Source: Deltaproteobacteria bacterium (GTDB lineage: Bacteria > Desulfobacterota > Desulfobacteria > Desulfobacterales > UBA11574). From it: a stretch of DNA of 7,909 nucleotides. Below the pieces are notes generated by a model. The model was not told the DNA's origin. It worked only from the letters and a program-made list of their open reading frames with translations, and searched no databases. Positions 1-6,963 of this stretch are shown here, one piece after another; within the stretch, counting starts at the first letter, position 1, and each line of letters begins with the position of its first letter. A program made the position numbers and the translations under genes. The stretch spans positions 1 to 7,909 of the forward strand of contig JAFDCA010000024.1 in assembly GCA_019313025.1 (NCBI GenBank). The letters are read 5' to 3'.

Positions 1-17
1 AAGTTTACCTAAATTAA

Positions 18-206
18 CTGTTAGTCTATCTCAAAGTCGAAGCACAACGAACCATCTCCCTCGTCGCTGAACTTAGCCTTATGGGATTTCAACATCCTGA
101 TCATTTGATAATTAGATGGAACTACTCCAGTCAATGTGGCCATTGTTGGTTCTTCGACTCAGCCGATACCGACAATATCACCTATCGCATCGGAGAAATG
201 ATATGA
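18..206 (+). pseudogene. Small unidentified reading frame, probable gene remnant
   Basis: This plus-strand frame is open from just after a TAA at 15-17 to a TGA at 204-206. It gives about 62 residues with a protein-like composition. A first half rich in Leu, Val, Glu and Ala (around LKVEAQRTISLVAEL) is followed by a Trp/His/Cys-rich half containing CGHCW, a CxxC pair. There is no ATG, GTG or TTG at its beginning. The first ATG is at 81-83 (41 residues) and has no Shine-Dalgarno sequence before it. The same frame is also open to the left of the TAA (VYLN then stop), so an older gene entering from outside the window may have been interrupted by this stop. It converges on the AsmA-like gene. I do not recognise the family. 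It could be a decayed gene, a tiny real gene starting at 81, or chance. Confidence 0.3.
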
Positions 207-307
207 TCTTTTATATTAAAATGAGGTTTATAGAAATTCGGGAAAAGTGAATAGTTAGAAGCTATTTTCTAAATAAAATTTTTAATGCGGGATAAGCAGT
301 TAACACA
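207..307. other. AT-rich intergenic spacer after the AsmA-like gene
   Basis: This 101 bp separates the stop of the AsmA-like gene from the convergent plus-strand remnant. It is strongly AT-rich. It holds one short inverted repeat, TTAGAA at 255-260 and TTCTAA at 267-272 with a 6-base loop. On the plus strand this is followed a few bases later by a T5 run (279-283). The 6-bp stem is almost all A-T pairs and is weak, and in the minus direction no T-run follows it. I therefore do not call a convincing terminator for the operon. I see no gene here on either strand. Confidence 0.5.
255..283 (+). terminator. Weak hairpin plus T-run, doubtful terminator
   Basis: A perfect 6-bp inverted repeat (TTAGAA / TTCTAA, 6-base loop) is followed after an ATAAAA spacer by five T residues on the plus strand. 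The stem is short and A-T rich, and the T-run is not directly adjacent, so stability would be poor. If functional, it would act on plus-strand transcription coming from the remnant at 18-206, not on the AsmA-like operon. Confidence 0.18.
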
Positions 308-3300
308 TTAGTGTTCTTGATTATCTTTATTTGGGGAATTAGATGTATCCGTTACTACCGAATTGATTATCTTCACCGGTGCTTTGAGGGTTCTCTTTAG
401 AATACCCAAGGTGCGTGAACCAATAGCGGACGGGGGAAGGAGCGTAACCTTGGGATTTGAAACATCCCCCTTAACTTTAAGCGGGATGGCAATCAGTGTT
501 CCTTGGAAAATGTGGCCAATCAACGGGATTTTGTTGACTACAGTGTCGACTGTTGTAAAAGGGGATACCAATAAATTAAAATCCAGGGTCTGATTGAACA
601 GATTAAACTCACCCTCCGTGGCCACGATATGTAAAGATTTGCTATTTAAATGACCCTCAGTTAATATGAACCTGCCATCCTGAATATAATATTTGGTGAA
701 AAACAATTTATAGTGGAAGTCATTACTATTCAAATCCGGTACATCACCTTCTAATAGGCTGTTCACTTTTAGAAATGAAAGAATATTAGTGAATGTTCCA
801 ACCTTACCCATGTTATAGATACGTCCGTCTTGAATGGTAATTTCTATATCGCCTTTCAAATTATGGAGTAGTTCGTCAACGGTTTTCCCTTTCGTATTTA
901 CACTGCCAGTTGTTTGAAATTGGCCTTCCAAAATTTCTGATGTCGATTTTCCTGTAAGACAACCAACGGCGTGTTGTATATCTTCCGGCTGGGAACTTGG
1001 AATAATCTCGAACCATACGCCTTCTTGTGAAAATTTTATAGTACCGAGTGTTTCGATGCCGCAAAGACTGGCCTCATTGATTTGCATGGTCATACTCGTT
1101 TTATCAAGCTCCAATTCAGCACGGTATGGCGTCCAGGTATAAAAACCGTATTTCATTCTTTCGGTATCGATGTGAATCATTCCCTCGAGAAAATTTAGAA
1201 ACGATCCTTCACCTTTATTTTTTTTCTTGCTGTTGTCTTTGAACAGGGCTTCCAATTTAGCCAGGTCGATTTCTTCTGCTACTGTATTCATTTCCAGAAA
1301 AATACTTTTGGGCTTGAAAGTCATATGGCCGTCCAGTTCAAACTGATTGCCCAACCAGTCTATATCAGCTTTATGAATTATCAATTTCTTTACTGAGGCG
1401 CTCAAGGTGGTATGATCAATACGAAGCGGGCCGACCTGCTTAAATGGCAGAAAAACTTGACGAGCTTGCAGATTCCCCTTAACCATAGAATTCAATGGAT
1501 GCTCTGAATCAATTTGGGCCTGCAGATCCCCTTTGATGATTCCCTCAAGGAATTGATTATTCATCCAAAATTGATCAAGGGTTCCTTTTGTCAAAAGCCC
1601 TTTGAAGGAAAAATCGGTGACCTTTGCTTTGGACTTGTGTTTAAGGACGAATTCAGCATCCGACGCATCATCGTGAACCGTCAGTCTTCGGATGTCGATC
1701 TCATCAGGAGAAAAATGTATGTCGGCTGTAACCGTTGGACCGTTTGAAGTGGTTATGCCGCCAGCAACGGAAATTTCGCTGGACCGATTCCATTCGATGT
1801 CCATATGGTAAAAGTCAATGGGTGGATTCAGATGGTATTGGTCTGGAATCTTGATTTTATGAGACAGCCACTGGGCAGAGTCTGATCCGATTTTTCCATC
1901 ACCATTAAAATTAAGTTTATTAATACCTTCCATATAGCCTGTGACCCGCAGGGAAAAATCGGTTTTCAAATCGAGCATCTGCGCCCTGCCTTTAGTGAGT
2001 GTCAACGACTCCGGCACAAGTTTGAAATGCCCCTGTGGTAAAACCAATGTTTTGGGAAGATGGATGCTTTTCACGGCTAAGTATTGTATGTCTCCGAAGA
2101 TATTAAAGCGCCAGGCTGAAAGACTCGAAAATGGACCTTTCAGGTCCAGAGCGGAGACGGCGATCGACCCGTTTACTGCTTCGATGGTCTTAAGAGACTC
2201 TGCAAAGTCCGCATGGTCTTTCAGCCATGGATAAATTTCAGACAAGGCGATGTTGGCGCTGCCGGTCTGAAGGTCAAATTCAACGGTGTCTCCCCAATTT
2301 ATTCGGCCGAATATTTTAGAGAAATACGTATTCTGCATCTGAAAGCGTAAATCGCTAACTCGGCTCTCATTGTCCTTGAATTGAAAACGGCCGCCTTTGA
2401 GTGACAGAGGATGAGGCAGGCGATTATAACGAGCATTGAGATTAAATTCAGCCACATCGATTTGAACTCTGATGTCATCCAGATTTTCGCCCAAGATCAG
2501 TTTTCCGGTTCCCATGCCGTTTAAATCCTCTATTCGGGATAGTTCGGACTTGAATTCTTTGCTGTCGACGACACGATATAAAATCGACGGTAGTGGCGCT
2601 AAATCTGCGCTCATCTCGATTTCAAGATGGAAGAGATTAGAATCATCCACCAGTCCGATTTTCAATGAACCTTCCCGGCCGTGTGATTTTCCGTAATCGG
2701 CCCGGATATTTTCAGCTGATAAGATGCCATTTTCGACAATCGCAAGTCCGTAGACGCCTGTGAGATCCAGGTTTACTGCGGGGATAAAGATAGCACCATC
2801 GGTCATTTCTCCATTAATGCGCCAGCGTTCGAGTGCCAACAAATCCGCCCAATTCTTGCTCTGGACTTCGGCCTTTATCGTCGGGATATGACCTCCTTTG
2901 ACAATGTCGAACACTTCTCGAACATCGGTAATGGGTCCCCCCAAAGACAGTGCAGTTGCCCGTAGAGCATTGACATTGATATTCTGGCCGGTCACTTGCA
3001 AGTGGACACCAGCAGTTTCGGAAGAATCCACCAATAGCTTGCCCCCAAGGGACAGTTTCGGATTTTCCAGATCCAAGGCATCGAAATGAAGCAATACCTG
3101 CGAAGGGGATAAGTTAAAACGCCCCTTCAAAATGGCAGGTCCGATTTCAGCTTGATGGGTATCGTATTGTACCTTAAGTAAAGAGGTGCGGTTGTCAAAG
3201 TCACCTTGCCAGCTACTCCAGTCTTTTGATTGAAACTTTAGGGTCAAATCGATATTACCCTCGATTATTTTCAATTCTGAGTCTGGACGCCAGTAGTTCA

Positions 3301-4009
3301 TGAATTGATGGAGTCCAAACCCCTTCAGAGCTGCTTTACCGCTTAAATCCAAGCTGTTGGAGTTCAACTCGCCGTTCAAAACGATTTTTTGAATAAAGGA
3401 AAAGCTACAGGTCAGGTCTACTGCCACTCGTCTTTCGGTCACCCTCAGACGAGCAATGATATCATGCCATTCCAAAGGAACCTTGTCTTGTTCCAACACC
3501 CTCAGATGGCCATCATCAATTGCCATTTCTCCATCTTTGGCCAAAGCAAACAGCGCTCCGAGTCCCTTCTTAATCTGTTGGCTAAGGTCGCCGCCCTCCT
3601 GGAAGAAAGCACCCTTTTCTGATTTATTCCAAGAGGATATGGGAAGGCTTAGTCCAAAATCGGGTTGTTTTAACTTAAGACTAGCAACCTCTAAACGGGC
3701 GCCTAAAAGGGAGCGCAGTTTAGGGAACATCGTCAATTCTAACCATTTGCCTTGTATGGAATCCTGGATAGCTATTCGGCCTTGGTAGAGAATTATATGT
3801 GGTCGAGGCAGCAAGCCCAAACGGATCTTTTTAAAGTCGACTTGGCCATCTATGGCTTGTGATGCGGTTTCTTCAATCTTAGTTCTTATTTCATCCGTGT
3901 TTACCAGAATGGGTAATAAAATCAACAGACCGGCGACTACCGCTAAAGTTCCGAATACAATTCCTATGAGCATTTTTTTGGATTTGATCTGTGACCTTTG
4001 TTCATTCAT
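308..4009 (-). CDS. AsmA-like envelope protein, predicted bridge-type phospholipid transfer protein
   Basis: This 1233-residue protein has a short basic cytoplasmic start and one hydrophobic anchor (about residues 13-36). The AsmA-type N-terminal segment follows, including KIRLGLLPRPHIIL (about 62-75) and the LLGARLEVASLKLKQPDF stretch. A very long middle region consists of alternating short beta-strand-like segments without enzyme motifs. The end (about 1029-1200) looks like the AsmA C-terminal region: a GDIEITIQDGRIYNMG stretch, later IQDGRF, a LDFNLLVSPF strand, IPLIGHIF and a closing NPKV. E. coli AsmA-like members YhdP, TamB and YdbH are inner-membrane-anchored, beta-groove proteins implicated in phospholipid movement to the outer membrane, and the length here is close to YhdP and TamB. 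The start ATG is the first possible one, because TAA lies seven codons upstream in frame. An AAGGA at 4025-4029 is rather far away (15 nt). It lies 31 bp after the lipase-like gene, so probably in the same operon. The lipid-transport role is inferred from the family. Confidence 0.87.
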   Translation of the reverse strand: MNEQRSQIKSKKMLIGIVFGTLAVVAGLLILLPILVNTDEIRTKIEETASQAIDGQVDFKKIRLGLLPRPHIILYQGRIAIQDSIQGKWLELTMFPKLRSLLGARLEVASLKLKQPDFGLSLPISSWNKSEKGAFFQEGGDLSQQIKKGLGALFALAKDGEMAIDDGHLRVLEQDKVPLEWHDIIARLRVTERRVAVDLTCSFSFIQKIVLNGELNSNSLDLSGKAALKGFGLHQFMNYWRPDSELKIIEGNIDLTLKFQSKDWSSWQGDFDNRTSLLKVQYDTHQAEIGPAILKGRFNLSPSQVLLHFDALDLENPKLSLGGKLLVDSSETAGVHLQVTGQNINVNALRATALSLGGPITDVREVFDIVKGGHIPTIKAEVQSKNWADLLALERWRINGEMTDGAIFIPAVNLDLTGVYGLAIVENGILSAENIRADYGKSHGREGSLKIGLVDDSNLFHLEIEMSADLAPLPSILYRVVDSKEFKSELSRIEDLNGMGTGKLILGENLDDIRVQIDVAEFNLNARYNRLPHPLSLKGGRFQFKDNESRVSDLRFQMQNTYFSKIFGRINWGDTVEFDLQTGSANIALSEIYPWLKDHADFAESLKTIEAVNGSIAVSALDLKGPFSSLSAWRFNIFGDIQYLAVKSIHLPKTLVLPQGHFKLVPESLTLTKGRAQMLDLKTDFSLRVTGYMEGINKLNFNGDGKIGSDSAQWLSHKIKIPDQYHLNPPIDFYHMDIEWNRSSEISVAGGITTSNGPTVTADIHFSPDEIDIRRLTVHDDASDAEFVLKHKSKAKVTDFSFKGLLTKGTLDQFWMNNQFLEGIIKGDLQAQIDSEHPLNSMVKGNLQARQVFLPFKQVGPLRIDHTTLSASVKKLIIHKADIDWLGNQFELDGHMTFKPKSIFLEMNTVAEEIDLAKLEALFKDNSKKKNKGEGSFLNFLEGMIHIDTERMKYGFYTWTPYRAELELDKTSMTMQINEASLCGIETLGTIKFSQEGVWFEIIPSSQPEDIQHAVGCLTGKSTSEILEGQFQTTGSVNTKGKTVDELLHNLKGDIEITIQDGRIYNMGKVGTFTNILSFLKVNSLLEGDVPDLNSNDFHYKLFFTKYYIQDGRFILTEGHLNSKSLHIVATEGEFNLFNQTLDFNLLVSPFTTVDTVVNKIPLIGHIFQGTLIAIPLKVKGDVSNPKVTLLPPSAIGSRTLGILKRTLKAPVKIINSVVTDTSNSPNKDNQEH

Positions 4010-4024
4010 TTCGACTTCAAAGGT

Positions 4025-4029
4025 TCCTT
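4025..4029 (-). promoter_or_regulatory. Possible ribosome binding site of the AsmA-like gene
   Basis: On the minus strand AAGGA lies 15 nt before the ATG at 4009, inside the 31-bp gap after the lipase-like gene. The spacing is longer than usual (about 5-10 nt). No better Shine-Dalgarno match is closer, and an in-frame TAA upstream excludes an earlier start. The next Met (codon 13, at 3973) has no Shine-Dalgarno either. Translation may depend partly on coupling to the upstream gene. Confidence 0.35.
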
Positions 4030-4040
4030 AGTAATTGATA

Positions 4041-5066
4041 TTATTTCTGGCTTTCGATGATATTGTTCCAAATATGAATAGCATAAAGAAATGGCACATG
4101 ATTTCTAAATGGAGCCGGAACAAATCCTTTAAAAGCATTCTTCTTTGACTGATTGGTGTTTTCTAAACCATATGGGTCATCATGTGAATCATCGATTGGC
4201 CGCTCATTTTTAATTATAATGTCTCGGATGATTCCGTCACTATCAATAAACTTCAGTTCGCCAACATGAACGTATTTGACCGGCAGTGGCACCCTGGTTA
4301 CAATGTCATGATTGTTGACAAAACGGTAGATTTTTATATCAAAATTTTCCTTAAAAACCTCATTACCCACTCTGGGAGAACCAAATGTGTAAACTCCTTG
4401 GGCATTACCGTACCGGCTGGCAAAAAGCGTTGCCAGGGCGCCGCCCAGGCTGTGACCGGTAATCCAAATTTTACAGCCTTTGTCATGGAGCTTTCTGACA
4501 TAGGGTAAAAGATCCGGCCAAACTTCCTCCAATGCTTCCTTGAACCCTCGGTGCACTTTGCCGCCTTGCTGCCAATTCATCAGCCAAATATCTATATCTG
4601 TTTTTAAATCTGCGACCACTTCTTTTAGATCAAACGTTTCTTTTTTTTTCCAGATTTCGCTTCCCCTGAAAGCAACAATAGCGAATTTATCATTATTGGC
4701 CACATAGCACTGTGTACTTTGATTTTCGAAAAATTTTACTTCCGGTAGACCGGCCTCTCCAAATATTGGTTTGACAAAATCTTCACTCGCATACACCAGT
4801 GTGGAAACCTCAGCCAGCCACCAGGCATTGGTTAAGTTAAACGAGGTTGCATTGGACTGAAAGCCATATTTCTTAACATCCCGGAAATAATCATAGTCCA
4901 TATATGGAGGAGAGAGATTCTTAAAGGTAATCTTAGGTATTTCCTTTTTACCTGATAGCAATATCGGCCGTGATTGTTTCTCAGTTAATTGGCAGCTGAT
5001 AAAACCCAACATGATTCCTGCAAAAAGGATAAATCTTATTAATTGATTATGGAATTTCTTCAACAC
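4041..5066 (-). CDS. Class 3 lipase-like alpha/beta-hydrolase lipoprotein
   Basis: This 341-residue predicted lipid ester hydrolase resembles the fungal-type (class 3) lipase family. The start has a basic n-region, a hydrophobic stretch and FISC, with Cys25 as the probable lipidated residue. Phe at -3 is less usual than Leu. Residue +2 is Gln, not Asp, so by the E. coli sorting rule the protein would go to the outer membrane. Visible core motifs are FRGSE (133-137, oxyanion-hole loop), VHRGFKEAL (171-179), the nucleophile elbow GHSLGG with Ser206, TFGSPRVGN (227-235), and NNHDIVTRVP with probable catalytic Asp254. A late NHVPFLY supplies a likely catalytic His323. The triad therefore looks complete. 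Translation starts at GTG, supported by AAAGG 10 nt upstream. It sits 50 bp after the PLD-like gene and 31 bp before the AsmA-like gene. Codons 140-142 form an A9 run. The substrate (phospholipid, lysophospholipid or triglyceride) cannot be told from sequence. Confidence 0.9.
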   Translation of the reverse strand: MLKKFHNQLIRFILFAGIMLGFISCQLTEKQSRPILLSGKKEIPKITFKNLSPPYMDYDYFRDVKKYGFQSNATSFNLTNAWWLAEVSTLVYASEDFVKPIFGEAGLPEVKFFENQSTQCYVANNDKFAIVAFRGSEIWKKKETFDLKEVVADLKTDIDIWLMNWQQGGKVHRGFKEALEEVWPDLLPYVRKLHDKGCKIWITGHSLGGALATLFASRYGNAQGVYTFGSPRVGNEVFKENFDIKIYRFVNNHDIVTRVPLPVKYVHVGELKFIDSDGIIRDIIIKNERPIDDSHDDPYGLENTNQSKKNAFKGFVPAPFRNHVPFLYAIHIWNNIIESQK

Positions 5067-5075
5067 CGGAAATTT

Positions 5076-5081
5076 ACCTTT
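5076..5081 (-). promoter_or_regulatory. Ribosome binding site supporting the GTG start of the lipase-like gene
   Basis: The minus strand reads AAAGGT at 5081-5076, with 10 nt between its second G and the GTG at 5066-5064. The GTG is followed by TTG, so both are possible starts. The spacing favours the GTG, and that choice leaves a well-formed lipoprotein signal peptide with Lys3 and Lys4. Confidence 0.5.
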
Positions 5082-5116
5082 ATGGATTTTTTTAATTCCT
5101 TCGAAAACAATACCAA

Positions 5117-6700
5117 TTAGAGTTCGTCTTCGATAAATATTCCAAATTCTCTCTCCAACTGGTAGATCGCGTCTGTTGGATCAGTAAACGCTTGACTGTC
5201 TTCAAAGGTGATTTGCCTGCTGAAATCGAGGTCGTTTTCATAAAACATATCTTGCAACCGCCTCGACAAGTTTTCATTTTCAAAAACGATTGCCGATTCA
5301 CTGTTAAGCGTTCTGCTGCGCGGATCCATATTGTAAGATCCGACAATGGAAATGCGGCGATCGAAAACTGCATATTTGGCATGTATCGTCCCTTCGGTTT
5401 TCTCGGTGGAATCGGTTCGAATGCCATGCCATTCCCAGATCTGCACGCCACCCCAGTCACATGACTGGACAACGGGTTCATTATTCACAGCCAATATATC
5501 ATCATAGTAATCGCGCCCAACGATGGTCAGCATGGGCAGATCGTTGGTTTCAGGACTGTTGGTGAGTATGATGACCTTTACACATCTGTGTGCAGCATCC
5601 TTGATGGTCTCGACAAACAATGGGGAAGCAACGAAATAAGCATTGCCGATTAGAATTTCCCTTTTCGCTCCCTTTATCGATTTTAGATAGACCTGTTCAA
5701 TATAGGTTTCACCAAACCGCGGCCGGTTTTGGAAAAAGCGACACTTTGCCCTTTCAAATTTCAGGTCCAGTTTTTTTTGGGCCAATTCACGAACATTTTT
5801 GTTCAATCGTTCATCGGTCACATACCTCATATTTATCTTTCCGGTTTTGTCTAAAAAATTGCGGGTCGTCTCCCAGTATTTGTTCGTGTTTAAGATGCCA
5901 CGACTTTCTTTGACTTTCAGAAAGTACTCAAAATTTCGCTCAAAAGTTGCCACCATGTCTTTGAGAACATCACCTTTGACAATCACGTCCTGGACTCGCC
6001 AGTAACGGCTTGGATTTTTGGGATCAATGCGAAAATATTCATTGGCAATGTTCAATCCTCCGACAACAGCCACTCCGTGATCGGTTTCACCATCGATAAT
6101 CCACATCTTTTCATGGTATCGCTTATTCGGATCGGTTGTCTTATCCGCAGCGTTATGGCTTGTCACGGGCATCTCATTTAGCCATTGGAGATAAAAGCTT
6201 TCGTAGCCTTCCACTTCGATACCGTTCTCTTTCAAATCAAAATACATCAACTGTGTTTGTAGACCCGGGTTGGACATGGCATCGACTATTACCCGAACAT
6301 CAAGTCCCTGGGCTTTTTTTTCCTTCAATAATTCAGCGATATACAAACCGGACTCATCCCCTGTGAAGATCAAGGCTTGGATACGAACGGAATCAGTGGC
6401 TTTCTGGAGTGCCTGGATACGTGCGGCAAATGAATCGTCACCATTGTGCAGTACTGCAATACGGGATGTTTCAGGAAGATGGACATTAAACAAACCGCTG
6501 GTACCGATTTCCTCGTAGGGGCTGCCCACAAATTCTAGAGCTGGTCCGAATACGCTGCCCTGAATAGCCGGTGCTTGCACATCACTTCGAGGAGCGGTTG
6601 GCCCTTCTAGACTTTTATTCCCCGTCGACCGGGTTGATGTGCAAGAGTAAAAAACAATGATGGATATTGCCATAATAAATCTTAAGATATATTTTTTCAT
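5117..6700 (-). CDS. Phospholipase D / cardiolipin synthase-like lipoprotein with two HKD motifs
   Basis: This 527-residue protein (from the ATG at 6700) belongs to the PLD superfamily. Each half supplies one HxKx4D motif: H196-K198-D203 (YHEKMWIID, then VVGGLNIANEYF) and H440-K442-D447 (IHAKYAVFD, then GSYNMDPRSRTLNSE). The GGxNIxxEYF and DPRSxxLNxE signatures recall the ClsC branch of bacterial cardiolipin synthases, so it may transfer phosphatidyl groups between phospholipids or hydrolyse them. Nuclease activity, known elsewhere in the superfamily, is less likely. The start MKKYILRFIMAISIIVFYSC is a lipoprotein-type signal with Cys20; +2 is Thr, suggesting the outer membrane. The frame extends upstream to an ATG at 6745, adding 15 residues. 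I prefer 6700 because it gives a normal signal peptide, although neither start has a clear Shine-Dalgarno. It is the first gene of the probable three-gene unit and contains two A8 runs (5771-5778, 6314-6321). Confidence 0.9.
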   Translation of the reverse strand: MKKYILRFIMAISIIVFYSCTSTRSTGNKSLEGPTAPRSDVQAPAIQGSVFGPALEFVGSPYEEIGTSGLFNVHLPETSRIAVLHNGDDSFAARIQALQKATDSVRIQALIFTGDESGLYIAELLKEKKAQGLDVRVIVDAMSNPGLQTQLMYFDLKENGIEVEGYESFYLQWLNEMPVTSHNAADKTTDPNKRYHEKMWIIDGETDHGVAVVGGLNIANEYFRIDPKNPSRYWRVQDVIVKGDVLKDMVATFERNFEYFLKVKESRGILNTNKYWETTRNFLDKTGKINMRYVTDERLNKNVRELAQKKLDLKFERAKCRFFQNRPRFGETYIEQVYLKSIKGAKREILIGNAYFVASPLFVETIKDAAHRCVKVIILTNSPETNDLPMLTIVGRDYYDDILAVNNEPVVQSCDWGGVQIWEWHGIRTDSTEKTEGTIHAKYAVFDRRISIVGSYNMDPRSRTLNSESAIVFENENLSRRLQDMFYENDLDFSRQITFEDSQAFTDPTDAIYQLEREFGIFIEDEL

Positions 6701-6728
6701 CTCTATAGTTCTAATAATTTGGGATGAT

Positions 6729-6758
6729 CTTATTGAACGTTTCATGCTAAATTTTCAA
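6729..6758 (-). promoter_or_regulatory. Candidate sigma-70-type promoter for the PLD-lipase-AsmA unit
   Basis: On the minus strand TTGAAA (6758-6753) resembles a -35 box. After an 18-bp spacer, AATAAG (6734-6729) is a 4-of-6 match to TATAAT. Transcription would begin near 6722, giving a short leader to the preferred ATG at 6700 and excluding the ATG at 6745. The -35 box lies in one arm of the dyad at 6751-6770, an arrangement that would let a repressor block it. The -10 match is weak and this call is tentative. Confidence 0.27.
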
Positions 6759-6770
6759 GATGTTGAAAAT
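6751..6770. repeat. Perfect inverted repeat, candidate operator
   Basis: The 20-bp sequence ATTTTCAAGATGTTGAAAAT (plus strand) has perfect 8-bp arms around a 4-base centre. It lies in the leader of the PLD-like gene and overlaps the candidate -35 box. A 20-bp two-fold symmetric site is the usual form of a dimeric regulator's operator, but no regulator gene is in the window. A closely similar dyad occurs at 6945-6963. Confidence 0.45.
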
Positions 6771-6944
6771 CTGTTTGAACAAAGAATTCTTAGACACCTT
6801 CGGCCCCAACGACGAGAACTATCATTACTCTCAACGAAGATTTAATGACCTCTAAGTGAACCGATGCATCCGTTGAAGAAGGAAAACTGAAATTCCATCG
6901 GAGCTTTCTTCTGTTTGAGTTTTTTCCGAAAGGCATTGTCGACT
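6771..6944. other. Intergenic stretch between the two similar dyads
   Basis: This 174 bp lies between the two related inverted repeats in the gap between the TAXI gene and the PLD-like gene. It contains a 10-bp palindrome AAGAATTCTT (6782-6791) and a spaced inverted repeat CCGATG (6861-6866) / CATCGG (6896-6901). A 48-codon minus-strand frame runs from ATG 6936 to TAA 6790 but has no ribosome binding site and no recognisable family. No strong stem followed by a T-run is seen on the minus strand, so no clear terminator for the TAXI gene could be identified. Confidence 0.5.
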
Positions 6945-6963
6945 ATTTTCAAGGAGAGAAAAT
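6945..6963. repeat. Inverted repeat adjoining the TAXI gene stop
   Basis: ATTTTC (6945-6950) and GAAAAT (6958-6963) form 6-bp arms with a 7-base loop, starting at the base next to the TAG stop of the TAXI gene. It shares ATTTTCAAG on one side and GAAAAT on the other with the dyad at 6751-6770. No T-run follows on the minus strand and the stem is A-T rich, so terminator function is unlikely. Confidence 0.35.

Noticed and set aside
3389..3788. Overlapping plus-strand frames of 77 and 110 codons inside the AsmA-like gene
   Set aside because: They are antisense to a continuous, well-supported 1233-codon gene, have no ribosome binding site and give low-complexity translations. The same applies to the other plus-strand frames across 363-3622.
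361..5050. The 10-mer AATTGATTAT occurs three times (361-370, 1551-1560, 5041-5050)
   Set aside because: Each copy lies inside a gene and is read in context as ordinary Asn, Gln or Ile codons (IIN, NNQF, NQLI). There is no shared flanking sequence or symmetry, so it is most likely chance in AT-rich DNA.
5092..5481. A 129-codon minus-strand frame overlapping the end of the PLD-like gene
   Set aside because: It lies in another frame across the conserved HKD2 region of the PLD-like gene. Its translation is rich in Arg, Ser and Pro without any recognisable motif, so it is a shadow frame.
6861..6901. CCGATG / CATCGG inverted repeat as a terminator for the TAXI gene
   Set aside because: The arms are only 6 bp with a 29-base loop, and no T-run follows on the minus strand. 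It is not a credible intrinsic terminator.
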